Positions 52,475 to 64,000 of a stretch of DNA of 64,000 nucleotides are shown in pieces. The notes under the pieces were generated by a model, which saw only the letters and a program-made list of their open reading frames with translations, did no database searches and was not told where the DNA came from. Each line of letters opens with the position of its first letter. Within the stretch, counting starts at the first letter, position 1. The DNA is from Phallusia mammillata. Taxonomy: Eukaryota > Chordata > Ascidiacea > Phlebobranchia > Ascidiidae. The stretch spans positions 8,625 to 72,624 of the forward strand of contig QLIY01000764.1 of NCBI GenBank assembly GCA_003260075.1. The letters are read 5' to 3'. The position numbers and the translations under genes were made by a program.

Positions 52475-54107
52475 TGCTTGTCAACCTTTTTTGAAACTGT
52501 AGCCTACACCCTTTTAACGTTTACTTAAAATTTGTACACCCCAGTGAAAAATTTATTCAACCCTGTAACACACTGAATCTTTGGTCCTAACAGAAATAAT
52601 GATGAGCACAATATCAACAAGCCATAATCACTTTCTACTTCAAAAAGAACTACCATTAACAACGCTTATCAAGTGAAATATAAAATTATGACGTCACAAA
52701 TATAGTTTTATAACTTAAAATCAACGTACCGGTGCATCTAAAATATACAAGATCGCTTGGAACCTTCAGCAATTTAACCAATCAGCAATTTATCAGCAAA
52801 TCTAACCGTCAGCAATATAACAAGATATTCCGCGGTTTTACGACGTCCCGCAATATTCAGCGTTTTAGTGTCACCCCTTTTAGTGCCAGTCACCCTGTTC
52901 TGCTATTTAGGCATATTTGTGAAGAATGCGTAACAAGTTTCTTTGTTATATGTCTTAGACTGATTGTTAGTGTGCTGTAAATATTGTTGAACTTACAAGA
53001 CTGTTTTAATGTATGCATTCAACACGTAAGTTATAAAAGCACTGTAGTTCCCATTATTGCAATTGTATTTACTTCCGTCGGCCCTGGTAGACAGAGGGGG
53101 TACGAGAAAATTTCATGAAAGGCGCTAAAAAGGTTAATAAACACTGGCATAGGCGTAGAGACCGATTGAAAAAAATGCTTATATGAAGGCAGAACAGCAA
53201 ACTTCTTTTCACACACACAACTGTCGCTTTTTGAACTTTAGATATGGACCAAAGAAGTACCTCAGTTAGTACCAATCAAATTAAATACGTGTAACAAATT
53301 CCATTATAACGTCCAGGAAACTCACCAGCACTATGTAGTTAGCACAAATGTGAGCTTAACACAATGTCCGATGCTTGTCCCAATTGCAAGGTATAAGTAT
53401 ATAACAATTCACACAATAACTGTTACCATTAACATTACAAATCCGTACCAAAGAACGGACAGAGCTGTAACATACAAAAAAACTAGGAACAGCAACAGTT
53501 ATGAAACTTGTTGCATAGAACAGTGGTCGGCAACCGTCGGTACCGGTCCGCGAGGAGTTTGTTACCGGGCCGTATAATTTTTCAGGTTAAATGCTATAAA
53601 ACATTTTGCCCATGTATCCCGGGGATGATAAACTATTTTAAGCGTTTTTATTGCTAAATATTTGTAGTTTTTTGAAGACCGGTCCGCGATAAACTTTCAC
53701 TTTCAAAAACGGTCCGCAGTGCAAAAAGGTTGCCGACCCCTGGCATATAGAGAGTTGCACTACTAACAAATTAAACTTTACATTCGGCAATCAGCATCAA
53801 CATTTTTTTGTTTAAAACAATACTATTAGTACATACACATTTGACCCTGTAATTTCAACCTAATAACTANTCTTGATGCGGTAAATTATCAGCCAAAAGT
53901 TGCCCCCTCTTGCAAAATTTTCTGCCGGCGCCCGTGGCCCCATAGACTCTCATGGGCCCCGGTGCAGCGCACCGGCTGCACCTCCTCTTGTGGGGCCTGG
54001 TCATAGGTATATTATATTTTGTATATGGTACACCCCATCAAAGTGGTACATCCTTTAAAAAATATGGTACACCCTGGGGTGTACGATACACCCGGTTGAA
54101 AAGCACT
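52475..54107. mobile_element. Probable inverted-repeat element with GTACACCC subterminal motifs
   Basis: Left AGTGCTTGTCAACCTTTTTTG and right, inverted, AGTGCTTTTCAACCGGGTG. TACACCCC motifs are near both ends (TTTGTACACCCC at 52530 and GGTACACCC near 54065). Flanking duplications are unclear. It contains the MITE 53521-53742. Confidence 0.5.
53521..53742. mobile_element. hAT-like MITE, second copy of the CAGTGGTCGGCAACC family
   Basis: The same termini as 51875-52109. Flanks GCATAGAA and GCATATAG match at 6 of 8. Confidence 0.82.
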
Positions 54108-54109
54108 GT

Positions 54110-55849
54110 TGACTCTTACCAAACTATTATAGGACCGGAGTCACAGCAACACTCAAGGCGATCAGTAGATTTTAAGTTCTGCAAATACAGCATCAAATTC
54201 AATAAACATCACCAAACCACATAAGTAACGAACTGCGAGACTTTAAGCAACAAATCTTACCGGAAAAATACAGTTATTTACAGCAACAGCACGTTGGCTG
54301 ACGACGGTGGAATCCATTGTCCAGAAATGCACAAACTACACATTGGACGACCGGCAACAGTTCAGTTAGCACAAAAGCATGCTGCCTCTATATTATATGG
54401 AGTCTATAACATCCAGTCGCTAATAAACACGAGGCATCCACTACGCTTACAAGACGTGACCTCAGTAAAACAATGCCAAGGTTGTGACACGTGCGTATTC
54501 GAGTAAAGTGATATTAAGAGAAAATGTGTCAGAGTGTGATTTAAGGCCCACATTTTTTATGGGTAATATAATGAGACGTCAATACGTTATTAGGCCTATA
54601 TCAATTGTTCTATGGCGTCAACCACACAAAATTACACTTACAAGGTCAAAAAATATCTCAACGCGATAATTACGATCAATTGGCACGACTTCTCTGCTTT
54701 GATGACACACAAGTTTCGGGCCTGTTCATTACTAATTTTTTCCCATAGCCTTTCCAATTTAGCTAGGCCTTCCTTATTTCTATCCCCCAAAAGGAGAACA
54801 CATTGTTGAAAAGAACATGAAAAAATACTTTAAGGCCCCCAAAAAATAAAAGCCTCAGAAAATGGCAGGTATTGAATTATAGTTCGGATAAAGTTTAACG
54901 TTTATCAAATCACTACTCTAAAATAACCTTGTATTTTCAAAAAATGTAAAATCCACCTGTATTCTTTCAAAATAAGCTGAAGATGTATATCTGGCTGTTT
55001 TCAAAGGCATAATTGTCACTAATGTATTTGGTAAATCAGACATTCTTTGAAAAGGAGGACATTTGGGTACTTTTTCTTATCAAGGAGGACAAATTGTTTT
55101 TTGTTAAAACGGAGGACATGTCTTCCAAAAAGAGGACGTATGGTAGGCCTATATTTAGCCGAATTCCGTTTCTTAAAATTTGTGAGCAGAATCAATACAC
55201 AATGACTTACGGTTTTATAAAACACTATAAAACGAACTATTGAACGCAAAAGTAACGCATTGCCATTTGGAGTTGTTTTAAAAACGAAATAAAATGAGCG
55301 CACAAGTTTGCAAGATAGTAGTTAGTTAATAAATTAAACATGGTAATAGTTAGTTAGTAAAACAACTGTTACAATGTAAATCAAGAAATAGTCAATGTTC
55401 ACGCGTTGATCGGATCACATTTCTAACTTCTGCCAAACAGCTTTAGAATGCCGATTGGAACAAAGAAATTAATCGGCTTACGTTGAAGAAAACTGTGGCG
55501 GTAGAGACGGTCGTGAAAATGTACGAAATGCGCCATGCTTGCTTTCTTATTAAATGTATTTATAAAACATATCTTCCAAAGCAATGATCCGCCTTGACGA
55601 ACACACATCAGTTAGTTCGAAGTTAATTGGCATTTAACGTTTGCAAACAAGGTTAATAAGCATCACCGTTCAGTGTCACATATGAACTCATGAAATCCTA
55701 AGAGGAAATACACTATCTACGAAATTGTTTATTTAACTTCCTAAATTCGCTCAGGTCGTGTTTGTTTGTAGTGCACGGGGCACTGCCAGCCAGGGTGGCG
55801 CCCATATAATGACAGGTTTACCGTCCTTGCACCTGCCGGTCGAGGGGCA

Positions 55850-55929
<80 letters not shown>

Positions 55930-56640
55930 ATATTTGTATTGATTCCGAATTTCCAATCCAACTCAGATTTGGTCGGAACTGTTAACAATGTTACACAAAT
56001 TAAAAGGCTTTTGACTATTGTTTTGTTTTATTTTAAAATCCCCTCCGCCGCATTTGAACAAAAAGAAAAAGACAATGTAATAAGAATAATGTGCGGAAGA
56101 AAAATATAAACATGTCAAATACAAAAACAGTATGCCCCGGAAAACGTCGAAAAATATTTGTCATGCAGAAAATTAGTACATCAGCGGTGATTTTTTTTAA
56201 CACATAAAAATGACTGGTAAGTAATAGTGATTTGTTTTATTCTGGAAAACGCACATTGTGTGAGATGAAAGGCAACGCAAACAATCTTATCTACGCCGCC
56301 ATATGCTATCGCACACATTTGCCTTTTTTGCAAAAAAAAGTGTTGTCGGGAATTGAGCTCGACTCATACATCGACAGCTGCCAGTGTCGCGCGGTGTTTT
56401 TCTGTGTGGCGCATGTAAATTGGAAAGTCAGACATTGTAACTCTATCCAAGTAAGGCACATTTTGTCATTATGTTAGTAATATAGTTCGTAGCGGTTCTT
56501 ATTTATGACAAATAGTTTGTGCAGGGTTATATTTGCAGAAAAAAATAGGATCATTGCAAAACATTACATCCCCTCGTGCCGTTTTTTTTTGATTTTCTGC
56601 AACGTATGTACAAGTACGGAAAGCATTTGTTGTTTTTATA
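54110..56640. other. Intergenic upstream of TOX
   Basis: No gene recognised. Repeated GGAGGACA motifs at 55052-55140 look like a mobile-element end. G79 is at 55850-55928. The TOX promoter must lie near its 3' end, but no distinct element is visible. Confidence 0.4.
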
Positions 56641-56663
56641 TAGCCTACTAAACAATCTATGTA

Positions 56664-59600
56664 ATGAATGACGGTATTGAAAACTTCATGGGTTACTTAG
56701 ATCAGCCTTGTGAATATTCTTTTGATGCTCCGGTGCAGAATCTGCCAACTCAAAAACAGTCTGGTTTGGATCAGAGAACTGGATACAATCGATCCAACTT
56801 TGGGAATATCCCGGCACGTTATCACCCATATAGCAGTGTTCCACGATATCAACAAACTAGTGGCAACTACCAATGTCCAACTAACTGCTACGCAGTGCAG
56901 TCAACTTATTCATTGACCGAACCGTTAAGCCACGACAGATTTAGAAACACCAGCTTTACGATGGACAATACCTCGTTAGAGCCAAACTGTAGTTTTGGAA
57001 ATTCTAACAACAACAATAACAGTGTTATAGGCGGATGCAGCTACAGTATGGGGACAGTACCGGTGCCAAGCAGTTTGTATGGACAGGTAAGGCGTCAACA
57101 TAGGTAGTGAAATAACAACTATTAACGTTTTTAACGCCCGGGCTTAAAAATAATCCACTCCAAAATAATTTCAATGTGATTTTAATTGGATACTCTATAT
57201 GGATCAATTTAAGTCGAATGCTAAAAAATGTGCAACCATTCGTCCTAAACGTTTATGGAAACACTTTTTTAGAAACAAACGACAACAATCCTATCGTTCC
57301 AATCAAGAATACTTATTTGCTCTCTAACTGATCAACACAAGTGTTTTGTGAAATCTGTTTAATGTGGTTGTATTGACATACATTGTGACATATTTTGGTC
57401 CGAACAAAAAGATCAAAATACTTTGGTCGAAGTTGGTAGAAATCTAATTTATTTCCAAAAGGTGGCGCAACAAAGCATAGGCTTTTACTCAACAAATATT
57501 GCCATGTCAACAAATATTGCCATAGTAAAAGCCTATGCTCCGGTGCGTCACCTTTTGGAATTTGTTTACAGGGGTTCGAACCCAGGACCCGCGCGGGGGC
57601 GAATCCCGATCAGTTTTTTTCTATGTCTGTATGTGGCTCAGTCGCGCAGGACCATTCGACTGAGTTCCTGCCTCCCCTTTTGGAAATTAGCAGGCCTGTC
57701 TGTGAGTTCTTGTGTTAGTAGCTCTACACCGAAGCTGGTACCAGTTTAATTATTATACCCACGAGTGGTCAGGAAAGAGCAATTGCAAATGGGAAAATCC
57801 CCTTCGTACATGAAACAATACATGTGTCGTGTTTTTGCACGTATGTTTGGAGATTTAGATTACTTTAAAATGCGCAATCTACGGCCAGCAAAGTTTTATA
57901 CAATGACCAGACTAAATGTTGCAAAAATACTGCAGATAGTATGTTTGAAAACAAAAAAGCATTTATCAAGTGGACTGGTAGTCTGGTTCTGTTCTGGCAT
58001 GTGAATCTGTAGTTATGAAATGTATCGGTACATCCCACGTATTTTTGTGACCTTGCTATCAGAGATTCTCTTAAAACTGTAGTTTTCCAATTAGAAAGGA
58101 CAGAACCCACTGCTTGTAAGGAATTTGAACCGACTTAAAATAACTGAATAGGATAAGAAAGTAGTAATTAATTTGTATGCTTAGAATTTCTCAAATAACT
58201 GGAATTAAAATAGAAGATTCTAACACTTTATGTCCACAAATTTATTAGTGATTTTTTGTATCTTTTTTGGACACCTCAAGTGTAAATTTTGTTTAAACTT
58301 ACTCCTTGGTTTTGCTTTTTTATATGTATTATTTTGTAAAAGGTTTTACAACTGTGTCGGTATCTAAATTAGTGCAAAGTACTTGCTTGCATGTAGTTAC
58401 AAATTGTACATAAACTGATTTTTTAAGTATTTTTATTTTTTGTAGTTAATTGAGCATGTAAGAATTTTTATAAGCCCCCGGCCCCAAAAACCCTTTACAT
58501 CAGATTTGTAATGCACAGGTGTGGTTGGTTAGTATTATATTAAACAAGTGTACTGATTACAAGATACTGCACTTCTGCTCAGGTCGAAACACAACATTCA
58601 TCAGAAAGTTTGTACAACCAAAGCCACCCAGTAGTGTCATCAGCACTCTTATCCAATAGAAAAGGTTTGTAATCAGTTCAGTTTTTGTAAAACTCTGTTC
58701 TGATCAGTTTTATCTATTTTTTGCTTTGTGTTGTACAGACAAATCAAGTTAATCACAAATCTATTTTTTCAAGCCTTTTGTTCAGACTTTCCAGAGTTCC
58801 TTATAACTGGCTGCTGTAAAACCAGTACTGATTGTTAATAGTTATAGCAAATTTATATTTCTCTTGCCAAAACAAGGTTGCTTAAATGTTATCCAAAGGA
58901 ACAGAGATCATTTCACTTTCCAGAACATGTAAATCACACGCCCATAACTAGATTAACACCTACACCACAGCCCAGAAGTTTGCATCATGCTTTTAAACTG
59001 TGGTTGGTATAGTGCAACCATTCATGTAAGTAAATGATGAACAACACAGGCGTTTTTGACACACACGTCACAGATACATGTGGAACATTGTTGTTGCTGT
59101 AATAAAGCCATCTCTTTCCGCTTGATCTATGCCATCTCTTTTGTAGTAAGATTTTTTCCTAAAGCAGTTGTTACATATTGCTTAGTCCGGTTTCTGAGAA
59201 TTAAAAAATAATGAGAAGTCTAAATCTATTTGCTTTTGTGTACCTCACGCACATTCACAGTTATTTATAATAACCCCATTTCCCAACCAACCATTATACA
59301 TGAAGTTGTTGGTTAAACATGGTACAACAAAGGCGGACATTGTTTTTTCCTGTTGTTAAAGTTAATATGGGTCCCTTTTCTTGAAGGGGACTCATTGTTT
59401 TTGTCTTTTTCAAAGAGACCCAAGAGAACCCAGCGGTTCACCCACAGTCCCATAAAACGTTAAATTAAAAAAAACAAGTATATGAACCAAGAGTCGCATA
59501 CTTTATGAGTTAGTGCATTGTAAATGATTTTAAATGATTGTGAAACTTATAGTTGGATTACTTACTTTTTACCACTTAACCCTGAAATACTTGTTTTTAG

Positions 59601-62600
59601 GTTTACCAGTCTTTTAGGTCAGAAATGCAAGCCGTGCTGAAATTACTGAAAACAATTGTTTTAGGGTGTCCCTTGTTTGTTAATAAAAAAATTTAACCAA
59701 TGTGTATAGTGCTTACCCTTTACAGTTTCGAATTTGTATATCGCTCGCACTATAGCACAGAAGTTCCAACGGTATAATGTATAGTAGGAAATCAGTGTTG
59801 TTTACTGTAAAGGTCAAAAAACAAACTAGTCAAAAACAAACGAGTCTCTAAAAGCTGTAGGTATTGCAAAACACAGTTAAAAACTTTTTTTGTCACAACA
59901 TAAATTATTTTGACAAGTAAACTTATGTTAATAAATTAGGCAAAAGGTTGTTGTTGCACAACAAGAACTGCATGGTACCTAAATACGTGTCAAAATGTCA
60001 TTCAGCTTTGGCATGTGGTATAGTGTGAGAGTCTACTCAAGGTCAACAGTATATGCATTGCTGGATGAAAAACAATTTCTTATAGCTTTGCTGTAAAATG
60101 ACTTTTTAATTTGTCAGTGTCCATAACACCACATGGTTTTTTTGAAAATATTTTAACTGTATTGAAACTGGCCTTAAGCAGCAACATCTAGAACAAAGCT
60201 AGACATTTAATTCATAAGAGGGTTGGGGGCATTTTTCCAGTTTTTTTACTAGCTTTGTAAATATATAACACTATAATGATGCAAAAAGAGTATTGACAAA
60301 ACTTTATTGTCTAGTTGTCTTAAAAATCTGAACATATTCACATTATATTATTACCGTTACTAATTTGCATATATATGTGTGTGGGCACCAATTGGTTTTT
60401 GCTTGCAAAAACAATCATGTTAGTAGGTGAAATGGTATAAATATTAAAATATTAGGTAAGATGTAAGATATAAAATATACATAAAATTGCAAAATATAGG
60501 AAATCCACTCTTCTAATTGTTGTTTAGTGTTGGTTTGATTTTGATTTAATTTGTTTCTCCTTTTTAGAATATTCTATGAATCAAAGGTTTTCAAACTACC
60601 CCACCTTCACTTCCAACAGGTCAAGATTATTTCAAACAATGGTACTTACTTAGTTTGTGGATATGTAATAATTTCATGGAAAAATCTTGCAAAAACCTGT
60701 GTGCTATGTTGAATGTTTTTGTTTTCCATTGGCGTAAAAAAATCATTCAAAAGTTATCAAAATGTTTTGTTTACAAATTTGCCTACCACACTTATACATC
60801 AGATTTAATCTGTTGTTAAAAGGGGGCAAAGAAGGATTTGTGGTTACGTGCTAGGGGCGCCATGGAAACCAGGTTGCATTTGTCAATGACCTCAATATGT
60901 GAATAGAATATATGTTTTCACCAGGCAAATTTGAAGTTTTTAAAGCCTGCTGGATTTCATAGCCGAGATACACAACAGCTAATATGTTAGATGCCATTTT
61001 AAATGTATTGTGAATCACATTTAGTATGTATATATGTGATAATTAGCTTTATGCATGACAATGTACTCTGTGATTGTTGTTTTTATCCAGGAAATTGATT
61101 CTGCTTCAAGTCCTGAGCAGGATTATTCAGAGGTAAAATTTCTTGAATCTATCTTGACTTGTTTGGTTTTTGATGACAAAATCTAATGTTAAAAAAAATA
61201 TGCTGACATTAAAAGATAGTAAACCCTACTTTAAAAGGTTGATGCTGGTGGTAAAAAGAGAGGACCCAAAAAAAGGAAGAAAAAGGGTGCAAACGAACCA
61301 CAGAAACCAGTTTCTGCCTATGCCTTATTTTTCAGGTTACAACTCGGTCTTTTAATTTTTGCATTTGTTACAGTTTTTAGTTAGTGGTTAGGATTTTCTT
61401 ATTGAGAATTTTCTATTTTAGAGACACCCAAGCTGCTATAAAGGCTGAAAATCCAAACGCTACATTCGGAGAGATTTCAAAGATTGTTGCTTCAATGTGG
61501 GATAGCTTAAGTGAAGAAGCAAAGCAGGTATCTGTCTATGTCAGTCATTGAATTAAAGCAACATCAAAAGTTTATGTTATTATTTGCTATTTAGGTTTAC
61601 AAACAAAAAACGGAATCAGCCAAACGAGATTACCTGAAGCAGCTTGCTGCATACAGAGCAAACTTAGTTTCGAGGGTAAGTAGCAGTTGTTAACAATCAG
61701 TGGCGTATCCAGGGGGACCGGACCCCCCACCCCCTTTTCAACAAGTTGTGCGTAATTACATAGGCCCAAATCGTTCCGTTTACCGCTGCGTGATAACAGG
61801 GAGTCATTATCTCAAAGACGCGAGCCTTCAATCTCTTGTATTCACTTGATATCTAAGCTAACAATCGCAAAGTTACGTTCCCGCTAGGATGCTGGCTGCA
61901 ATTTCTTGCTAAGTGTCAACTGCACTAAATGCAACATATCCAACTGTTTTTGCATTTGAATATTGTAAAATGAGTAAAAAATGGTTGAAAACGTTTAATG
62001 TTGTATTGTTTTGATCCGCCAAACACGTAATAGTTTGTCACAAACATTAGATCGATGTAAATGGAGTTATGTTATTAGGGTAATTTGTTACTTGCCAGGC
62101 ACAATTTATGCCTTCTGCAGTTACCAACTTTGGTGCATTCGTGACATTGTGCAACTTAACAGTAGGATTGCCACTTCAGCAAGGGATTTAGTCCTTTAGA
62201 AATTGGCCCCTGTTTTTTTAAGCAATGATTTTGATTACCTGACAGTCACGCTTATTTTGCAGCTACAGTTTTGCTGAGTAAGCTAGATAGCAGCTGCGAA
62301 ATCAGAAAACTACAAAGCTTTCGCTAAAATTAACTGTTCTTCCTGTCACTTGGACAGGTAGAGAAACCGCCAAAGTCGAAAGTTAGGCCAGGTTTCAGTC
62401 TTGTAATTTCGGGCCTGCTTGCAATTTTAGAAAAAGTTATTTGCCGCTTAACGCGTCATTTTGAACCAGAAATCGAAATAGGCAACAGGACAATTTAGTG
62501 GCAGTTTGACGTGTGAATTAGGTATTCAGTCTTATGCGGTCTAGGACATTTGTGTGGCAAATTTTCCACATCTAATGACGTCATTAGGGAAATTCACCCC

Positions 62601-63878
62601 AAAAAATGTTGGACCCCCCCTTTAAAAAACTCTGGATACGCCACTGTTAACAATCAAACTGTTTTCATCCATTTTCTGTTTTTTAATCCTTAGTTTTTGT
62701 GTCTTATGCAGGTTTGTTTATATGTTTTGGTCAAGAATAAGTTGTTGAAACTTATTCAAAATTTCACCCATGATCGATAGGCTGTGCCCAAAAACTTAAG
62801 CTGTGCCCAAATATAGTTTGACCTTAATGGCCCTGTATTTAACACAAGCCCTGCAACAAAACCAAAATGTGTATGCCAGGTCTAATGGAAGACTTGAGGT
62901 GCTTCCAACATTAGCTGGCTGGTTTATAATCAAGATATTGCACTAGGGGAGTACAGTTGGTAACAACAATTAAGGGTCCCCTTCCCTAAAGCATATTGTT
63001 TATGTACATTTTTTTTCTTTTGATCAAAAAATGTGATTTAGTCCAATTCAAAGTTATCATTTTGTAGATAGGTATCAGTTAAAAATATGTGTCAAAACAC
63101 TTTTGTGCCATTACAAGACACTTTGTTCCCGACGCAAACGGGTAAGTTTGTGGTTGGATGGAAATGGCTTCAGGTAAAAGCATGAAAGTGGTCAGGGTTC
63201 GTTTTTTAGTCCGTCATGCATTTTTTTCAGTGCTGCTATATTTTGCTTGCCGAAACATGTGTATTGCAAATGTCAGACCAAGATAGGGACTCAGTGTCAA
63301 ATGTATATTCGTTGGAAAAATAAGAAAATGAATATGTTGTAAATCATAGAACATACCATCCATATAAATAGCAAATATATGAGAAAGTCACCTTTCTATT
63401 TTTGTTTTTAATCTGTTTTGGTAGATTGTGAAAGCATGCACCTACCAAGCTGCACCTAACATGGCAATTGTGATTCAATGAATAATCTTAGAGCAAGAAT
63501 TCATGCCATATGACTAGACTGTATGGAAAAAATGTCGGGGGTACGCATTTGAAATGTTTACTCCGGGCTTATGGAAAATAAGTCTACTTGTTTTTGCAAG
63601 AAGTGTTTGACAACACTTTGCAAAACTGTCCAAGCCCATTTAAAAAGCTTAGTGAAACAATAACCCCCATTTTAGTGAAACAATAACCCCCATGATGGTC
63701 TAATAGTTTTTCATTTAGTATTCAAAATGATAGTGTATATATTTTCAGGGTGGTTTGGATGCTGATGAAGATGAAAGTCAACCTTTATCTTTGCTCAAGA
63801 TAAAAATGTCAGACAGTAATCATTCTGTATTGCCACCATTACCAAAATTACAGATGGCTCCCAACAGTAGCAAGAAAG
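56664..63878 (+). CDS. TOX: TOX-family HMG-box protein (5' part, continues past window)
   Basis: Nuclear HMG-box protein of the TOX group, which binds DNA in a structure-dependent way and regulates transcription. Exons: 56664-57086, 58583-58664, 60568-60641, 61091-61132, 61238-61335, 61422-61527, 61595-61675, 63749-63878. Each has GT-AG borders and the phases agree, giving 345 codons so far with a phase-1 donor at the end. Exon 1 encodes 141 residues rich in Asn, Ser, Tyr and Gln (NSNNNNNSV), an activation-type N-terminus. Basic [11 protein letters not shown] (about residues 213-223) precedes the HMG box. Exon 8 is acidic ([10 protein letters not shown]). Which vertebrate paralogue it matches (TOX to TOX4) cannot be told. 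Confidence 0.93.
57452..57565. repeat. Long imperfect hairpin in TOX intron 1
   Basis: Left arm CAAAAGGTGGCGCAACAAAG and AGGCTTTTACT; right arm AGTAAAAGCCT and GTGCGTCACCTTTTGG, its complement with few mismatches. The loop has two copies of CAACAAATATTGCCAT. Followed at 57572 by GGTTCGAACCC, a tRNA B-box-like motif. Confidence 0.75.
59340..60520 (-). repeat. Composite non-coding repeat, inverted copy in TOX intron
   Basis: Read on the minus strand it follows the order seen in EXOC7: GATTGTTTTTGCAAGC...TGCCCACAC near 60375-60415, then the GTTGTGACAAAAAAAG block near 59890, then CTGTGGGTGAACCGCTGGGT near 59440 and AGTCCCCTTCAAGAAAAGGG at the end. Confidence 0.65.
61238..61675 (+). CDS. TOX: HMG box of the TOX-like gene (exons 5-7)
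   Basis: Three exons encode the box. Exon 5 gives [13 protein letters not shown], exon 6 gives [20 protein letters not shown] then EEAKQ, and exon 7 gives [20 protein letters not shown]. These correspond to helices 1, 2 and 3 of a single HMG box (about residues 228-296). The PVSAY...F start and MWDSL...YK core are characteristic of TOX proteins. Confidence 0.95.
61698..62646. mobile_element. hAT-like element with perfect 8-bp duplication in TOX intron 7
   Basis: Termini CAGTGGCGTATCCAGGG and CTCTGGATACGCCACTG, with TTAACAAT on both sides (61690-61697, 62647-62654). Length 949 bp. GGACCCCCC-type blocks lie inside both ends. It lies 22 bp after exon 7's donor. No transposase seen. Confidence 0.9.
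62930..63090 (-). repeat. Repeat tail block, inverted
   Basis: AAGGGTCCCCTTCCCTAAAG and ACATTTTTTTTCTTTTGATC form an inverted family-B tail in TOX intron 7. Confidence 0.45.
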
Positions 63879-63909
63879 GTCAGTTAGTACATTTGAAACT
63901 GGTATATAT

Positions 63910-64000
63910 TCATATTATTATGGGTCTCCCCTGAAGTGGTCACATTGTTTTTGTCCTTTTTTTTGTCTAACGCTGGTTTGTAACGCTCATTTGGTCAAGA
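63910..64000 (-). repeat. Repeat tail block, inverted, cut by window end
   Basis: GGTCTCCCCTGAAGTGGTC, ATTGTTTTTGTCC, GTCTAACGCTGGTTTGTAAC and CATTTGGTCAAGA form the inverted family-B tail. Confidence 0.6.

Noticed and set aside
56232-56477. 81-codon frame upstream of TOX
   Set aside because: No recognised family and no splice link to TOX exon 1; length is expected by chance.

Overview
This is animal nuclear DNA: AT-rich, intron-rich and repeat-laden, with one 537-base assembly gap. Four chordate-type genes can be read exon by exon. Their proteins look chordate but the genes are compact, introns are full of short non-autonomous transposons, and start codons sit just behind splice-acceptor-like sites, as in genes that receive a trans-spliced leader. 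Together these point to a tunicate (ascidian, Ciona-like). The species assignment is an inference.

Layout. 1-5.2 kb: transposon remnants (decayed hAT transposase, Ty3/gypsy pol fragment, SINE, hAT-like termini). 5.2-35.2 kb: EXOC7 (Exo70, exocyst) on the minus strand, 21 exons joining in frame to 670 residues, with introns packed with repeats, nested hAT-type MITEs and a broken ZMYM1-like hAT transposase. 35.2-45.3 kb: accessory region with a foldback element built of a ~20-bp tandem repeat, a 3.15-kb hAT-like element containing two further elements, and a broken three-copy array of an SGNH-hydrolase-like gene. 45.4-45.8 kb: LAMTOR2 (plus, single exon). 47.1-48.5 kb: NDUFB9 (minus, four exons). 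48.8-56.6 kb: more mobile elements, including a second foldback element. 56.66 kb to the end: 5' part of a TOX-family HMG-box gene (plus, eight exons seen, continuing past the window).

The four genes are housekeeping or developmental and unrelated in pathway: vesicle tethering, Ragulator signalling at lysosomes, respiratory complex I and chromatin/transcription. They do not form an operon.

The most unusual features are not genes. (1) Twenty-one poly(C)/poly(G) runs of 10-98 bases; at least eight sit between two copies of the same local sequence, and their strand flips once, between 15.7 and 19.2 kb. This most likely reflects faulty gap closing, and it affects the copy-number reading of the SGNH array and the foldback repeat. 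(2) A ~1.2-1.7 kb non-coding composite repeat lies antisense to the host gene in both EXOC7 and TOX introns. (3) A dense set of hAT-like elements has well-preserved 8-bp target duplications, with up to three layers in one locus.
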